In this document: positions 52,107-61,682 of the stretch, in pieces
Layout: the number at the start of each line of letters is the position of its first letter
Numbering within the stretch: the first letter of the stretch is position 1
DNA from: Taurinivorans muris
GTDB lineage: Bacteria; Desulfobacterota; Desulfovibrionia; Desulfovibrionales; Desulfovibrionaceae
Reading direction: 5' to 3'
Length of the DNA stretch: 64,000 bases
NCBI RefSeq assembly: GCF_025232395.1
Contig: NZ_CP065938.1
Span: 62,001 to 126,000, forward strand
Made by a program: the position numbers and the translations under genes
The notes under the pieces: model-generated
What the model was told of the DNA's origin: nothing
The model's input: only the letters and a program-made list of their open reading frames with translations
The model's database searches: none

Positions 52107-53419
52107 TAACGTGTACCTCTTGCGTTAGGGCGGGCGGAATTTGCAGTTTGCTGCGAGGAGTTTTGGGAAATGTTGCCGGAAAGAAGGTCTTCCTCAAGGG
52201 AATTTGGCAAAGCTTTTTCCAAGCTGGAAGGAGCGCCGCTTCCCATAGGAATGAGAGGCATGATTTGGTTTGTTCCTTCATTGGGCAAAACCATTTTTTC
52301 CATTTCCGGGTTGCTGAGCATTTTTTCCAAACTTTCATAGAGCAAACGTTTTTTCGTGATGTCCTGCGCTTTTTCATATTCGGCAAGAACGGCAAGAAAA
52401 CGTGCTGTTTCCCCTTCCGCATGGGCGATGCGGGTTTGCTTGTAAGCTTCCGCCTTATTGACAATTTCAGCCGCCGTACCTTGTGCTTTCGGCAAAATAT
52501 CCTGCCTGTAAGCTTCTGCGATATTGATGAGGCGCTGTTTGTCTTCCCTTGCGCTTGCGACATCTTTAAATGCTTCCTGCACGTCTTTCGGAGGCTGCAC
52601 GTCCTGCATCTGAACGGCGACAACCTGTACGCCTACTTGATAACGGTCTAAGATACTTTGCAAAAGTTCCGTGACATTGTTTTGAATTTCAACACGTCCG
52701 CCGGTAAGTGCTGAGTCCAGGGTCGTCCGCCCGATAACTTCGCGCATGGCGGCTTCAGCCGCTTTTTTTACAACAGCGTCAGGTTGGGTGACATTGAAGA
52801 GATAATCAAACGCTCCGTCAGGTTTGATATTGTATTGGATATTGAATTGAATGTTCACGATGTTTTCGTCACCTGTGAGCATTGAGCCTTCATCATCGAT
52901 TGCCTGCGTTCTTCCCTGTTGGAAAATATCCGCGTTTTGAGCGGAACGGAAGCCTACTTCCGCTTGGCGGACACGGGAAACATTCGGAAGGATAACGGTT
53001 TCGATAGGATAGGGCAGGTGGTAATGAAGTCCTGCGGATTCCGTTCTCGTATAGGCGCCGAAACGCAAAATAACACCTGCTTCATCAGGTTTCACGATAA
53101 AAATGCCGGAAGCGAGCCAAACAAGGACAAACAGAATGAAAACCCATTTTATTCCGGGCAGCTGGGCTTTTTTTAAAAACTCGTTCGGCTGTTTGCGGCT
53201 GTGATTATTGCCGTTGTTGTTGCCGTTATCGCCGTTATTTCCATTGTCGTTGTTATTCGGCTTATTTTTTTTGAAAAATTCTTCAAAATTTTTCTTTTCC
53301 GTTTCAGCATCAAAACCGAAATCTTCTTCAGGTTCCGGAGTATTGTTTATTTTTTTTCCAAAATCCCAAGTATTTTGCTGTTTTCTTTTTTCTTGTAATT
53401 TATCCCAATCCCAATTCAT
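52106..53419 (-). CDS. hflK: HflK, band-7 regulator of FtsH
   Basis: A 437-residue protein with an Asn/Gly/Asp-rich cytoplasmic N-terminus (about residues 48-72, NKPNNNDNGNNGDNGNNN), a membrane helix near 90-110, then the band-7 domain (PDEAGVILRFGAYTRTESAG, LTGDENIVNIQFNIQYNI) and a long coiled coil. It forms the HflKC cage around FtsH. The low-complexity head replaces the Gly-rich head of E. coli HflK. Confidence 0.95.
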   Translation of the reverse strand: MNWDWDKLQEKRKQQNTWDFGKKINNTPEPEEDFGFDAETEKKNFEEFFKKNKPNNNDNGNNGDNGNNNGNNHSRKQPNEFLKKAQLPGIKWVFILFVLVWLASGIFIVKPDEAGVILRFGAYTRTESAGLHYHLPYPIETVILPNVSRVRQAEVGFRSAQNADIFQQGRTQAIDDEGSMLTGDENIVNIQFNIQYNIKPDGAFDYLFNVTQPDAVVKKAAEAAMREVIGRTTLDSALTGGRVEIQNNVTELLQSILDRYQVGVQVVAVQMQDVQPPKDVQEAFKDVASAREDKQRLINIAEAYRQDILPKAQGTAAEIVNKAEAYKQTRIAHAEGETARFLAVLAEYEKAQDITKKRLLYESLEKMLSNPEMEKMVLPNEGTNQIMPLIPMGSGAPSSLEKALPNSLEEDLLSGNISQNSSQQTANSARPNARGTR

Positions 53420-53583
53420 AGTTTCACTTATGGCAAAGCCTGTTTAAAATGTTAATAAAAAAATATAAGTTTGGAAGTTAGTAGCATACTTTCATTTAAA
53501 AAGCTAGTCTTTTATGGGTGATTAAAAAGCTGTATTTTTTTGCCGTTCTTGTTTATATTTTTAAAAAATTGGAGAATACAGCA

Positions 53584-54588
53584 ATGAATATACAAAATAT
53601 CGGTGCCATTATTTTAACCCATAAGGATATTGAAAAAACGGTCGCTTGTTTAAAAGCCGTGCATAAGCAGGTTGAATTGCCTTACCGCATTGTTTTGTGC
53701 GACAACGGTTCCGGAAACGAATATGCGGATGTCATTTTGGATGAATGGATACAAATCGCAAAGGAACAAAATCTTGATGAACCCGTTGAAGTGTATGCGA
53801 CGGATACGTCCAGAGCAAAGCTCGTATTTCTGCGTTTGGAAGAAAACAAAGGTGTCGGCGGCGGATTTAATGAAGCCCTGCGTTTTTTGCTTTATGATAT
53901 GGAATGTCAGGCGTTTTGGGTTATGCACCATGATACGGAGCCGCAGTCTTACGCGCTTTCCGCTTTGCTTGAGCATGCGCAAAATGAAAAGAACGATAAA
54001 ATCGGTTTGGTCGGAACAACGCTTATTTACAAAGAAAGCGATTTGCAAGAATGCGCCGGAGGCGGATATTGGCGGAAATGGGCGGGAAAGGCAAAAAATC
54101 TGGATTGCGGTTATGATAAATATTCCCATTCCGAGCATGCGGAAGTTGTGCAGAAATTGGATTATGTCAATGGCGCGTCGTGTTTGATAACAAGGGAGCT
54201 GATCAATGCCATAGGGCTGTATGAAGAACGTTTTTATATGTTTTATGAAGACGTCGAATATGGATTAAGGGCGAAAAAAGCCGGTTTTTCATTGAATTGG
54301 GCCCCGGGAGCGAGGGTATACCATCATGCGCCCAATGCGGAGCAATTGACTCCTCTTTTGAATTTGACGGAAGAACCGGAACTGACGGCTGACGTTGATT
54401 ATTTATATATGCGAAATCGTTTTTATTTGCTGAGAAAGCAAAGTATCTTGGCATATTTTTTAGGAATGGTTTATATTCCGCTTTTATTTGTTTCAAGAAA
54501 TTTTAAGGGGCAAAAGGGAAGATTGGGATTGATTGTCAATGCAGTAATGGACGGATTGAATAAAAAAATGGATAAAATTCACGGTTAA
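53584..54588 (+). CDS. GT2 family glycosyltransferase, rhamnosyltransferase-like
   Basis: A 334-residue GT-A enzyme: GAIILTHKDIEKTVACLKAV, RIVLCDNGSGNEY, LEENKGVGGGFNEALRFLLY and a metal-site variant VMHHDTEPQSYALS (HHDTE in place of DxD). YEERFYMFYEDVEYGLRAKK matches WbbL/RfbN-type enzymes adding a sugar to O-antigen or other surface glycans. The ATG at 53584 follows TTGGAG; a longer GTG frame is less likely. Confidence 0.85.
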   Translation: MNIQNIGAIILTHKDIEKTVACLKAVHKQVELPYRIVLCDNGSGNEYADVILDEWIQIAKEQNLDEPVEVYATDTSRAKLVFLRLEENKGVGGGFNEALRFLLYDMECQAFWVMHHDTEPQSYALSALLEHAQNEKNDKIGLVGTTLIYKESDLQECAGGGYWRKWAGKAKNLDCGYDKYSHSEHAEVVQKLDYVNGASCLITRELINAIGLYEERFYMFYEDVEYGLRAKKAGFSLNWAPGARVYHHAPNAEQLTPLLNLTEEPELTADVDYLYMRNRFYLLRKQSILAYFLGMVYIPLLFVSRNFKGQKGRLGLIVNAVMDGLNKKMDKIHG

Positions 54589-54679
54589 ATTCTTTTATGA
54601 GAGTATAAAAAGTTTTATAAACCTTAAAAGAACATTTTAAAAATTAAAAATAAAAGTGATTATAAAGAATGATAAAGAG

Positions 54680-54711
54680 AAGCAGGTATAAAAAAACAGT
54701 GCTTGCTTTTT
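54680..54711 (+). terminator. Possible terminator after the GT2 gene
   Basis: AAGCA and TGCTT can pair across a 15-base A-rich loop, followed by GCTTTTTTT. The stem is short. Confidence 0.45.
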
Positions 54712-54927
54712 TTATTATTTTAAAATGAAAATTTGAAATAAAATATGTTTTATATTGTAAAATAGTAAATAAAAATTTATTATAAAAAAAAATATTTATA
54801 TGAAAATATCATATAATAAATCAATTATAAATAAATAACAGCATAAAAAAATACATATTTATTTTATACTATATTCATAGTATTCATATTTTATAAAAAA
54901 TACATTCATATAATCATTATACCTGTG
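54712..54927. other. Very AT-rich intergenic region
   Basis: Almost purely A/T with many short TATA-like words and repeated ATTCATA / ATATTTAT motifs. No gene, TPP riboswitch element or tRNA is visible. It precedes the thi operon promoter. Confidence 0.5.
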
Positions 54928-54956
54928 TTGACAAAATTAAAAAAAATATTCATAAG
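54928..54956 (+). promoter_or_regulatory. Promoter of the thi operon
   Basis: TTGACA (54928-54933), then 16-17 bases to TCATAA/CATAAG, about 45 bases before thiS. No conserved CTGAGA or other TPP-riboswitch core follows. Confidence 0.5.
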
Positions 54957-55001
54957 AAATCAACAGTTATTTTACCCAACTTATTTTATTCAAGGTTTTT
55001 T

Positions 55002-55196
55002 ATGAAGGTTAATGGCAAATTCGTTCGGTTGGCAAAGCCTCTTTCCCTGCAAGAGTATTTGGAACGGGAAAAGTACGTCGCCGCGCATGTCGCTGTTGAA
55101 AGAAACGGTCATATCGTTCCGAGGGCTGATTTTGCCCGAACCATGCTCGGTGATGAGGATTGCCTTGAGATAGTGGCGTTCGTGGGCGGAGGCTAA
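55002..55196 (+). CDS. thiS: ThiS sulfur-carrier protein
   Basis: A 64-residue ubiquitin-like protein: [20 protein letters not shown], then [20 protein letters not shown], ending EIVAFVGGG. The C-terminal Gly-Gly is adenylated and thiocarboxylated to donate sulfur for the thiazole. It ends in three Gly where two are usual, so the last may be trimmed or tolerated. First gene of thiSFGHE. Confidence 0.93.
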   Translation: MKVNGKFVRLAKPLSLQEYLEREKYVAAHVAVERNGHIVPRADFARTMLGDEDCLEIVAFVGGG

Positions 55197-55233
55197 GCCG
55201 AAGCGTATTCGGAAAGGTTTTGCGGAAAGATTT

Positions 55234-55860
55234 ATGGATAAGAAGCAGTATTGTTTCGTGCAGGAAAAAAGGCACGGTAAGGAGAAACAAGCGTTGTTCG
55301 CAAACGCCCATGTGGGAATTGCGGGGCTTGGGGGGCTCGGCTCGCATGTGGCGGTCATGCTTGCCCGTTTGGGGGTCGGAACATTGACGCTTGTTGATTT
55401 CGATTGCGTTGACGAAACCAATATCCACCGTCAGCATTATGATTTGGCGGATATCGGCAAACCCAAGACACAGGCTTTGCATGAACAGCTTATGCGCTTC
55501 AATCCTTTTGCGGCATATCGCTGCCGTCAGGAAAAAGTTGTTCCGGAAAATATAAAAGATTTGTTCGGGCAGTGTTCCATTGTTTGTGAAGCTTTTGACA
55601 GGGTGGAAGAAAAGGTCATGCTTGTTGAGAATGTCTTATGCCGGCTGCCGGCAGTGTACATAGTGGGCGGCAATGGCATGGCGGATACGAAAAGCGCAAA
55701 TTTGATGAAAGTGCGAAAAGCCATGGACCGTTATTATGTTTGCGGCGACGGTGTCAGCGATGTTGCGGATTCCTGCCTTTTTGCGCCCCGTGTGGCGCTT
55801 TGCGCGGCAATGCAGGCGACGCAGATCATGCGGCTGATATTAAATGAAAAATCTCTTTGA
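55234..55860 (+). CDS. thiF: ThiF-family adenylyltransferase
   Basis: A 208-residue E1-like enzyme: [20 protein letters not shown] (ATP site), [20 protein letters not shown] and [17 protein letters not shown]. It is shorter than E. coli ThiF (251) and lacks the usual CxxC zinc pairs, matching the family-2 ThiF of Deltaproteobacteria. It activates ThiS. Its stop overlaps sequence just ahead of thiG. Confidence 0.92.
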   Translation: MDKKQYCFVQEKRHGKEKQALFANAHVGIAGLGGLGSHVAVMLARLGVGTLTLVDFDCVDETNIHRQHYDLADIGKPKTQALHEQLMRFNPFAAYRCRQEKVVPENIKDLFGQCSIVCEAFDRVEEKVMLVENVLCRLPAVYIVGGNGMADTKSANLMKVRKAMDRYYVCGDGVSDVADSCLFAPRVALCAAMQATQIMRLILNEKSL

Positions 55861-55868
55861 GGTGGAAA

Positions 55869-56633
55869 ATGCAGGATACGTTCAAATTAGGCAATCATAC
55901 GTTCAGTTCACGTTTTATTTTAGGTTCGGGGAAATTTTCTTTGGACATCATCAATGCGGCGGTGCAGGAAGCCGGTGCGCAAATCATCACCTTGGCTTTG
56001 CGCCGCGCCAATATCGGCGGCATAGCGAATATTTTGGATTATATTCCGAAAGGTGTGACCATTCTGCCCAATACGTCAGGGGCGAGAAATGCGGAAGAGG
56101 CTCTTCGCATAGCCCGTTTGGCGCGCGAATGCGGCTGCGGCGATTTTATCAAGGTCGAAGTCATCCATGAAAGCAAATATTTGTTGCCGGATAACTATCA
56201 AACGGCAAAAGCAACAGAACTCATGGCAAAAGAGAATTTCGTGGTCTTGCCGTATATGTATCCGGATTTAAATGCCGCCCGTGACATGGCAAATGCCGGC
56301 GCCGCAGCAATCATGCCTTTGGGCGCTCCCATTGGTACGAATAAGGGCTTGGTGACAAAGGAATTTATTCAGATTTTGGTTGATGAAATCGATTTGCCCG
56401 TTATTGTCGACGCCGGTATCGGCAGACCATCCCAAGCCTGCGAAGCAATGGAAATGGGCGTGACCGCCATTATGGCGAATACGGCTATTGCGACGGCCGG
56501 CGATGTTCCGGCTATGGCACGCGCGTTCAGGCAGGGTATCGAGGCGGGCAGAACGGCGTTTTTGGCAGGGCTTGGCAGAATAAGGGACAAAGCGGATGCC
56601 TCCTCGCCTTTGACAGGATTTTTGGATGAATAG
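55869..56633 (+). CDS. thiG: Thiazole synthase
   Basis: A 254-residue TIM-barrel enzyme joining DXP, ThiS thiocarboxylate and dehydroglycine into the thiazole phosphate. [40 protein letters not shown], the Schiff-base lysine in [18 protein letters not shown] and [20 protein letters not shown] are diagnostic. The ATG at 55869 follows GAGGTGGAAA. Confidence 0.96.
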   Translation: MQDTFKLGNHTFSSRFILGSGKFSLDIINAAVQEAGAQIITLALRRANIGGIANILDYIPKGVTILPNTSGARNAEEALRIARLARECGCGDFIKVEVIHESKYLLPDNYQTAKATELMAKENFVVLPYMYPDLNAARDMANAGAAAIMPLGAPIGTNKGLVTKEFIQILVDEIDLPVIVDAGIGRPSQACEAMEMGVTAIMANTAIATAGDVPAMARAFRQGIEAGRTAFLAGLGRIRDKADASSPLTGFLDE

Positions 56634-56642
56634 GGGCTGAAA

Positions 56643-57788
56643 ATGAGTTTTAAATATTTGCCCAATATGGAAAAGCTTGAGGACCACAGCATGCTTGAGC
56701 GCGTGCTTGGGGAAACGGCGGGCGTCGATTTTGACGGTTTCACTGCCGCAGACGTGCGTGAAGCTTTGAAAAAGGATTATTTATCCATAACAATACGCGA
56801 TTATGCGGCGCTGCTTTCTCCTGCCGCGTCGGATTTTCTTGAGGAAATAGCCCGGAAGGCGCAAGTTGAAACCCGGAAGCGTTTTGGAAACACCGTTTGT
56901 TTGTATACTCCCCTGTATATTGCGAATTATTGCGCAAATAACTGTGTTTATTGCGGATATAATTGCAAAAATAAAATACAGCGGGGTAATTTGAGTTTTG
57001 AGGAAATCGAGGAGGAACTCCGCTCCATTTCCGCAACCGGTCTGCAGGAGATTTTGCTCTTGACGGGTGAACACAGGGTTAAATCTTCCGTGGAATTTAT
57101 TGCGGAAGCATGCAAAACAGCCCGTAAATATTTCACTACCGTTGGGATTGAAGTGTATCCCATGAACAGCGGCGAATACCGGATTTTGCATGAAGCGGGC
57201 GCCGATTTTGTTTCTGTGTATCAGGAAACGTACAATCCGGAAAAATATGATGAAGTGCATTTGTCAGGACCGAAAAAAGTTTATCCTTACCGTTTTTATG
57301 CTCAGGAGCGCGCTTTAATGGGCGGCATGCGCGGTGTCGGCTTCGGAGCGCTGCTCGGGCTTGACGATTTTAGAAAAGATGCCTTTGCAACCGGACTTCA
57401 TGCCTATTATGTACAAAAAAAATATCCTCATGCGGAAGTTTCTTTTTCCTGCCCCCGTTTACGTCCTATCGTCAATGATGACACCATCAACCCCAAGGAT
57501 GTGCATGAAAGACAGCTTTTGCAGATTATGTGCGCCTATCGTCTGTTCATGCCTTTTGCAGGAATAAATATTTCCACGCGTGAGGGTGCTAATTTCAGAA
57601 ATAATGTGATTAATATTTGCGCGACGCGTATTTCCGCCGGAGTGAAAACGAGTGTCGGCGGGCACAGCGAAGAAGAAAAAGGCGACGCGCAGTTCATTAT
57701 TTCCGACGACAGAAGCGTTGATGAAATTGTCGAAAAAATTCAATCCCTCGGTTTGCAATCCGCCATGACGGATTATTTGTATGTTTGA
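56643..57788 (+). CDS. thiH: ThiH, radical-SAM tyrosine lyase
   Basis: A 381-residue radical-SAM enzyme with the cluster motif NYCANNCVYCGYNCKNKI (CxxxCxxC). It cleaves tyrosine to dehydroglycine for ThiG. GVGFGALLGLDDFRKDAFAT and SFSCPRLRPIVNDDTINPKD fit ThiH, not the aerobic ThiO route, in line with anaerobic life. It follows thiG by 9 bases. Confidence 0.96.
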   Translation: MSFKYLPNMEKLEDHSMLERVLGETAGVDFDGFTAADVREALKKDYLSITIRDYAALLSPAASDFLEEIARKAQVETRKRFGNTVCLYTPLYIANYCANNCVYCGYNCKNKIQRGNLSFEEIEEELRSISATGLQEILLLTGEHRVKSSVEFIAEACKTARKYFTTVGIEVYPMNSGEYRILHEAGADFVSVYQETYNPEKYDEVHLSGPKKVYPYRFYAQERALMGGMRGVGFGALLGLDDFRKDAFATGLHAYYVQKKYPHAEVSFSCPRLRPIVNDDTINPKDVHERQLLQIMCAYRLFMPFAGINISTREGANFRNNVINICATRISAGVKTSVGGHSEEEKGDAQFIISDDRSVDEIVEKIQSLGLQSAMTDYLYV

Positions 57789-57863
57789 CGATTTTTGCTG
57801 TTTGCCGCGGCATATAAGGAAAGAACCTGTTTTGTTCCGGAAAAGCAAGACAGGTTTTCGCGC

Positions 57864-58475
57864 ATGAAGGGAAAAATGAAAAAACTTATTTGTATCAGCC
57901 AGAAAGAATCGTGCGCGGAAGATTTTTTCGTACGTACGGAAAAAATTTTAAAACAAGGTGTGTTCGCCTTTATTTTACGGGAAAAAAGTTTATCTGCCGG
58001 AGAATATGAAGAGTTGGCTTTGAAGCTCTTGCCCGTGGCTAAAAAATATTCAAGCCCTTTCTTTTTGAACGGGCACTATGAATTGGCTTGCGGACTCGGG
58101 CTTGGAATACAGCTTTCTTTCCAAGCTTACCGAGAATTGAGGGAAAGCCCCGTGCCGGTGGGTATTTCCGTCCATAGCGCGGAAGAAGCGGAATATATTG
58201 TGCGGCATCCTAAAGGCATTTCTGTTTCGCACATTCTTGCGGGGCATGTTTTTCCTACGGACTGCAAGAAAGGATTAGCCCCCCGCGGTTTGGAGTTTTT
58301 ATCTTCCGTTTGTAAAGCGGTTGATAAGAAAATACCGGTTTTCGGTCTTGGGGGAGTAAGTCCCGATAACATGCCGGCTCTTTACGGGACCGGGGCTTAT
58401 GGCGGTGCCATTATGAGTTCTTGTATGAAAAGTCCGGATATAGAAGAATTGTTTAAAAAATTCGCAGCGGTATGA
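57864..58475 (+). CDS. thiE: Thiamine phosphate synthase (ThiE/TenI family)
   Basis: A 203-residue TIM-barrel protein at the end of the thi operon. GISVHSAEEAEYIV, SHILAGHVFPTDCKKGLAPR and IPVFGLGGVSPDNMPALYGT match ThiE/TenI segments (phosphate and pyrophosphate loops). The usual N-terminal LRxK and GxHLGQxD motifs are divergent, so a TenI-like role is possible. The start may be 57864 or 57876; the latter has AAGGGA 5 bases before it. Confidence 0.8.
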   Translation: MKGKMKKLICISQKESCAEDFFVRTEKILKQGVFAFILREKSLSAGEYEELALKLLPVAKKYSSPFFLNGHYELACGLGLGIQLSFQAYRELRESPVPVGISVHSAEEAEYIVRHPKGISVSHILAGHVFPTDCKKGLAPRGLEFLSSVCKAVDKKIPVFGLGGVSPDNMPALYGTGAYGGAIMSSCMKSPDIEELFKKFAAV

Positions 58476-58492
58476 CGTGTATTTTGAGAGCC

Positions 58493-58526
58493 AAAAAAAA
58501 CTTCCTCGGCAGAGGAAGTTTTTTTC
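58493..58526. terminator. Bidirectional terminator between thiE and the APC permease
   Basis: ACTTCCTC-GGCA-GAGGAAGT flanked by A8 on the left and T7 on the right. It serves both convergent transcripts. Confidence 0.9.
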
Positions 58527-58535
58527 TATTAAAAA

Positions 58536-60002
58536 TTATTTGTTATCGAAGAAAATCGGCAGGTCGTTTCGTCCCAATATGCTCGTCTTCCTTTCTTCTT
58601 CGGTCAACGTGATCCAGTGCGATTTGGAGATGAAGTAGAAAATTATGCCCATGGCTATCCAAATCACCATGATCCAGCGGGACGGAGCGCTGATATAGGC
58701 GGGCGAACCGGGAATTAAAAGCAGAGCCATGCAGGCGACGGAAGTAAACGCTCCAAGCCATGAACAGATTATCGGCGCTTGGGCGGAACGGGCATGTTTC
58801 AATACTTTGATAGCCGTCAGGCAGGTGAAAAGGTAGGCGACAGCGGTGCCGACGGAAGACATGTCAACAATCCAGCCTACAACGGCGCGTCCGGCAAACG
58901 GAGTGAGCAAAACCAAGCAGATTGTGAAGAGAATGGCTTTATACGGAGTGCGGTAATACGGGTGAATATCCCCGAACCATTTTGGCAGGATATGCCCGCG
59001 TGCCATGCTGAGAAGCAATCGTGTTGTTGCGACATAAAAACCGTTGATACCGGTGCATACCGCGCCAAGAACGGCACATGCCAAAATAACGGCGCCTAGG
59101 TTGCCGTAAGCCATGCGGCACACTTCCCCGGTTGCCCATGCGGTTTTTCCGGCATTTTTCAAATTTCCCATTTTTGCAAGCATATCAGGATACGGCATAG
59201 CGGTAGATACGGCGAATGTCACCATGGAATAGAGAATGCCCCCCCAGATAATGGCGAAGATCATGATTTTTTTTGATTTGTCAGGGGAGAAGTTAAATTC
59301 TTCCGAAGCTTGGGGAACAGTATCAAAACCGACAAACAGGAAAGGCGAAATTGCGACAATGGAGAGAATGGAGAGGATAGGAGCTCTGCTTTCCGCAAAG
59401 ACCGGTGTTGTGTTGCTGAGCGCGAAACTGTCAATGGTGAATGTGCCGAAGAAAAGAAGCAAAATGCCTGCGCTGAGCATAAAGGCGAGGATGACTTGGA
59501 ATGTTCCCGCAAAGCTGATACCGCGGTAGTTGAGTATGCCGAAGAACAAGACTGTGCAGATCATCAGGATGACTTCACCCGTGTAAATTTTCCAGCCCGC
59601 CAGCGTGTAAAGCTCTCCCACCTCAAAGACTCCCGGAAGGAGGAAGCGGCAGAGAAGGGCTAAGGCGGAAATGTTGATGGCAATAATCGAAATATAGCCA
59701 AGCACCAATGCCCAGCCGCAAATGAATGCGTTGGTCGGCCCGTAACCGATATAGGCATAGGCGTATTCGCCGCCTGCCACTGGGGCGTATCGGATCATGT
59801 AGCTGTAAGAAACAGCGACGAAACAGAGCAGCAATGTACCGATTGCGAACCCGATCAATGCCGCAAGAGGTCCGGCTTCCGGCAGGAATTTGTCACCGGG
59901 TAAAACAAAACAGCCCCAGCCGACAATAGAGCCTAATGCCAATGCCCAAACTTGGGTGGGAGAAAGCGTTCTTTCCAATGAAACATTTTGAATATTAGCC
60001 AT
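58536..60002 (-). CDS. APC-superfamily amino acid/amine permease
   Basis: A 488-residue transporter with about 12 spans. The APC signatures are LALGSIVGWGCFVLPGDKFL (helix 1 unwound segment), RYAPVAGGEYAYAYIGYGPT and FLFVGFDTVPQASEEFNFSP. It probably imports an amino acid or amine degraded by the dehydrogenase encoded upstream. Cotranscribed with the MmsA-like gene, separated by 117 bases with a strong hairpin. Confidence 0.9.
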   Translation of the reverse strand: MANIQNVSLERTLSPTQVWALALGSIVGWGCFVLPGDKFLPEAGPLAALIGFAIGTLLLCFVAVSYSYMIRYAPVAGGEYAYAYIGYGPTNAFICGWALVLGYISIIAINISALALLCRFLLPGVFEVGELYTLAGWKIYTGEVILMICTVLFFGILNYRGISFAGTFQVILAFMLSAGILLLFFGTFTIDSFALSNTTPVFAESRAPILSILSIVAISPFLFVGFDTVPQASEEFNFSPDKSKKIMIFAIIWGGILYSMVTFAVSTAMPYPDMLAKMGNLKNAGKTAWATGEVCRMAYGNLGAVILACAVLGAVCTGINGFYVATTRLLLSMARGHILPKWFGDIHPYYRTPYKAILFTICLVLLTPFAGRAVVGWIVDMSSVGTAVAYLFTCLTAIKVLKHARSAQAPIICSWLGAFTSVACMALLLIPGSPAYISAPSRWIMVIWIAMGIIFYFISKSHWITLTEEERKTSILGRNDLPIFFDNK

Positions 60003-60063
60003 AATAACCTCTCGATTGGTAAAAAAGTATCAAAAAAATGGACGGTAAAGGCTAAAGGGAAAC

Positions 60064-60093
60064 CTTTCTCTCCGGATCGTTCCGGAGAGAAAG
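60064..60093 (-). terminator. 13-bp hairpin between dehydrogenase and permease genes
   Basis: CTTTCTCTCCGGA and TCCGGAGAGAAAG form a perfect stem with a TCGT loop. The T-run is poor (GTTTCCCTTT), so it may stabilise or partly terminate the transcript. Confidence 0.6.
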
Positions 60094-60119
60094 ATTGTTA
60101 AAGACCGTATGAAGCGAAA

Positions 60120-61652
60120 TCAGGAAGCTACGCAGGAACGGACGGAAGCGTTTTGCGGTTTGTGGTCCGGACCTTTCGGATGATGGGTGCGGACAGTGAT
60201 GACTTTATTCTGCGTGAAGAAGTCGATGCCGTTTTTGCCCTGCGCTTTATTGGTGCCGATGAGCGAGCCCTTAATGCCGCCAAACGGAACGTATGGATGA
60301 GGAGCGCAAATGCCGACGTTTACGCCGACCATGCCGACATTGGCTTCACGGCTGAACGTTTCCGCATAATGCATATTTTGGGTGAAGATACAAGCGCCGT
60401 TGCCAAATTCTGAACGGCGGACAAGTTCCAAAGCGTCGTCCATATCGGCGACTTTAATCGTTGCGACAAGAGGACCGAACACTTCCGTGGTGAAAAGCGG
60501 GTTGCACGGGGTGACGTCTTTGATGATGCTCGGTCCGACAAAGAAGCCGTTTTTATTTTTTTCCGGCAATGGAATATTTCTTCCGTCAAGAACAAGCTGG
60601 CAGCCTTGACCGTGTTTTAAAGCAATATCGATATAGTTATGGACGTTTTGCACTGCTTTTTGGGAAATGAGCGGTCCCATATAAACATCCGGATCAAACG
60701 CATCACCCACTTTTACGGTTTTGGCGGCTTCAATCATGCGTTCAAGAACTTCGTCATAAATTTCCGGCACAGCCGCGACAATGGATCCCGCAAGACAGCG
60801 TTGTCCCGCGGAACCGTAGCAGGAGTTGAGGTAGTTGGTAATGAAGACGTCCATATTCGCATCTTCCATGACAAGAAGCATGTTTTTCGCTCCGCCGAGC
60901 AGCATGGAACGTTTTGCGCCTCTTGCGCAGCCTTCCGCCATTTTTTTAGCGGTCGGGGTTGAGCCGACCAAGCAAACGCCCGCTATTCTGCTGTCGTCAT
61001 ACCATGATTCCGCAATGTCGCGGCGACCGTGGATAACGTTGACAACACCGGCAGGAAGCCCGGTTTCCATAAAGATTTCACACATGATTTGCATGAAGTA
61101 CGGAGATTGCGTGGAGGGTTTGAAAATGAATGTGTTGCCTGCCGCAATGGCGTAAGGAATGAACCAGCCGAAAACAAGCGCCGGGAAGTTGAACGGCGCG
61201 ACACCGCCGAATACGCCTAAGGATTGTTTGATGACGCGGGCGGAAATATTGTTGGCGACTTGGTCTAAGTATTCGCCCTGAATGGTTGAAGGAACACAAG
61301 CCGCGGATTCCAGAATTTCAATGACACGCTGAACTTCGCCGCGGGCTTCGGATATGTGTTTCGCTTGGTCGTACGCGATCGCTCTGGCGAGTTTTTCGTG
61401 GTTGTCAACCATGCCTTGGCGGATTTTGTAAATATACGTCATCCGTTTCGCCACAGGGAGTTTGCTCCATGTTTTGTAAGCTTCATCCGCTATTGCGATG
61501 GCTTCTTTCGCCAGTTCGGAACTTGCCATGGGCACTTCGCCGATCACTTCGCCTGTTGAGGGATTGTAAAGAGGTTCGGTTTTAACACCTGTTTCCTCTT
61601 TCCAAGCACCGTTGATATAATGTTTGATTTTGAGATAAGGGAAATCAGACAT
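60120..61652 (-). CDS. mmsA: CoA-acylating (methyl)malonate-semialdehyde dehydrogenase
   Basis: A 510-residue aldehyde dehydrogenase of the MmsA/IolA type. It has HYINGAWKEETGVKTEPLYN, FNFPALVFGWFIPYAIAAGN, and the catalytic Cys in CYGSAGQRCLAGSIVAAVPE. It oxidises malonate or methylmalonate semialdehyde to acetyl- or propionyl-CoA with NAD+. A close relative acting on another semialdehyde is possible. It follows the regulator gene by 30 bases. Confidence 0.88.
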   Translation of the reverse strand: MSDFPYLKIKHYINGAWKEETGVKTEPLYNPSTGEVIGEVPMASSELAKEAIAIADEAYKTWSKLPVAKRMTYIYKIRQGMVDNHEKLARAIAYDQAKHISEARGEVQRVIEILESAACVPSTIQGEYLDQVANNISARVIKQSLGVFGGVAPFNFPALVFGWFIPYAIAAGNTFIFKPSTQSPYFMQIMCEIFMETGLPAGVVNVIHGRRDIAESWYDDSRIAGVCLVGSTPTAKKMAEGCARGAKRSMLLGGAKNMLLVMEDANMDVFITNYLNSCYGSAGQRCLAGSIVAAVPEIYDEVLERMIEAAKTVKVGDAFDPDVYMGPLISQKAVQNVHNYIDIALKHGQGCQLVLDGRNIPLPEKNKNGFFVGPSIIKDVTPCNPLFTTEVFGPLVATIKVADMDDALELVRRSEFGNGACIFTQNMHYAETFSREANVGMVGVNVGICAPHPYVPFGGIKGSLIGTNKAQGKNGIDFFTQNKVITVRTHHPKGPDHKPQNASVRSCVAS

Positions 61653-61682
61653 GGTTCAGCCTCCGTTTTTTTTTGTTGATTT

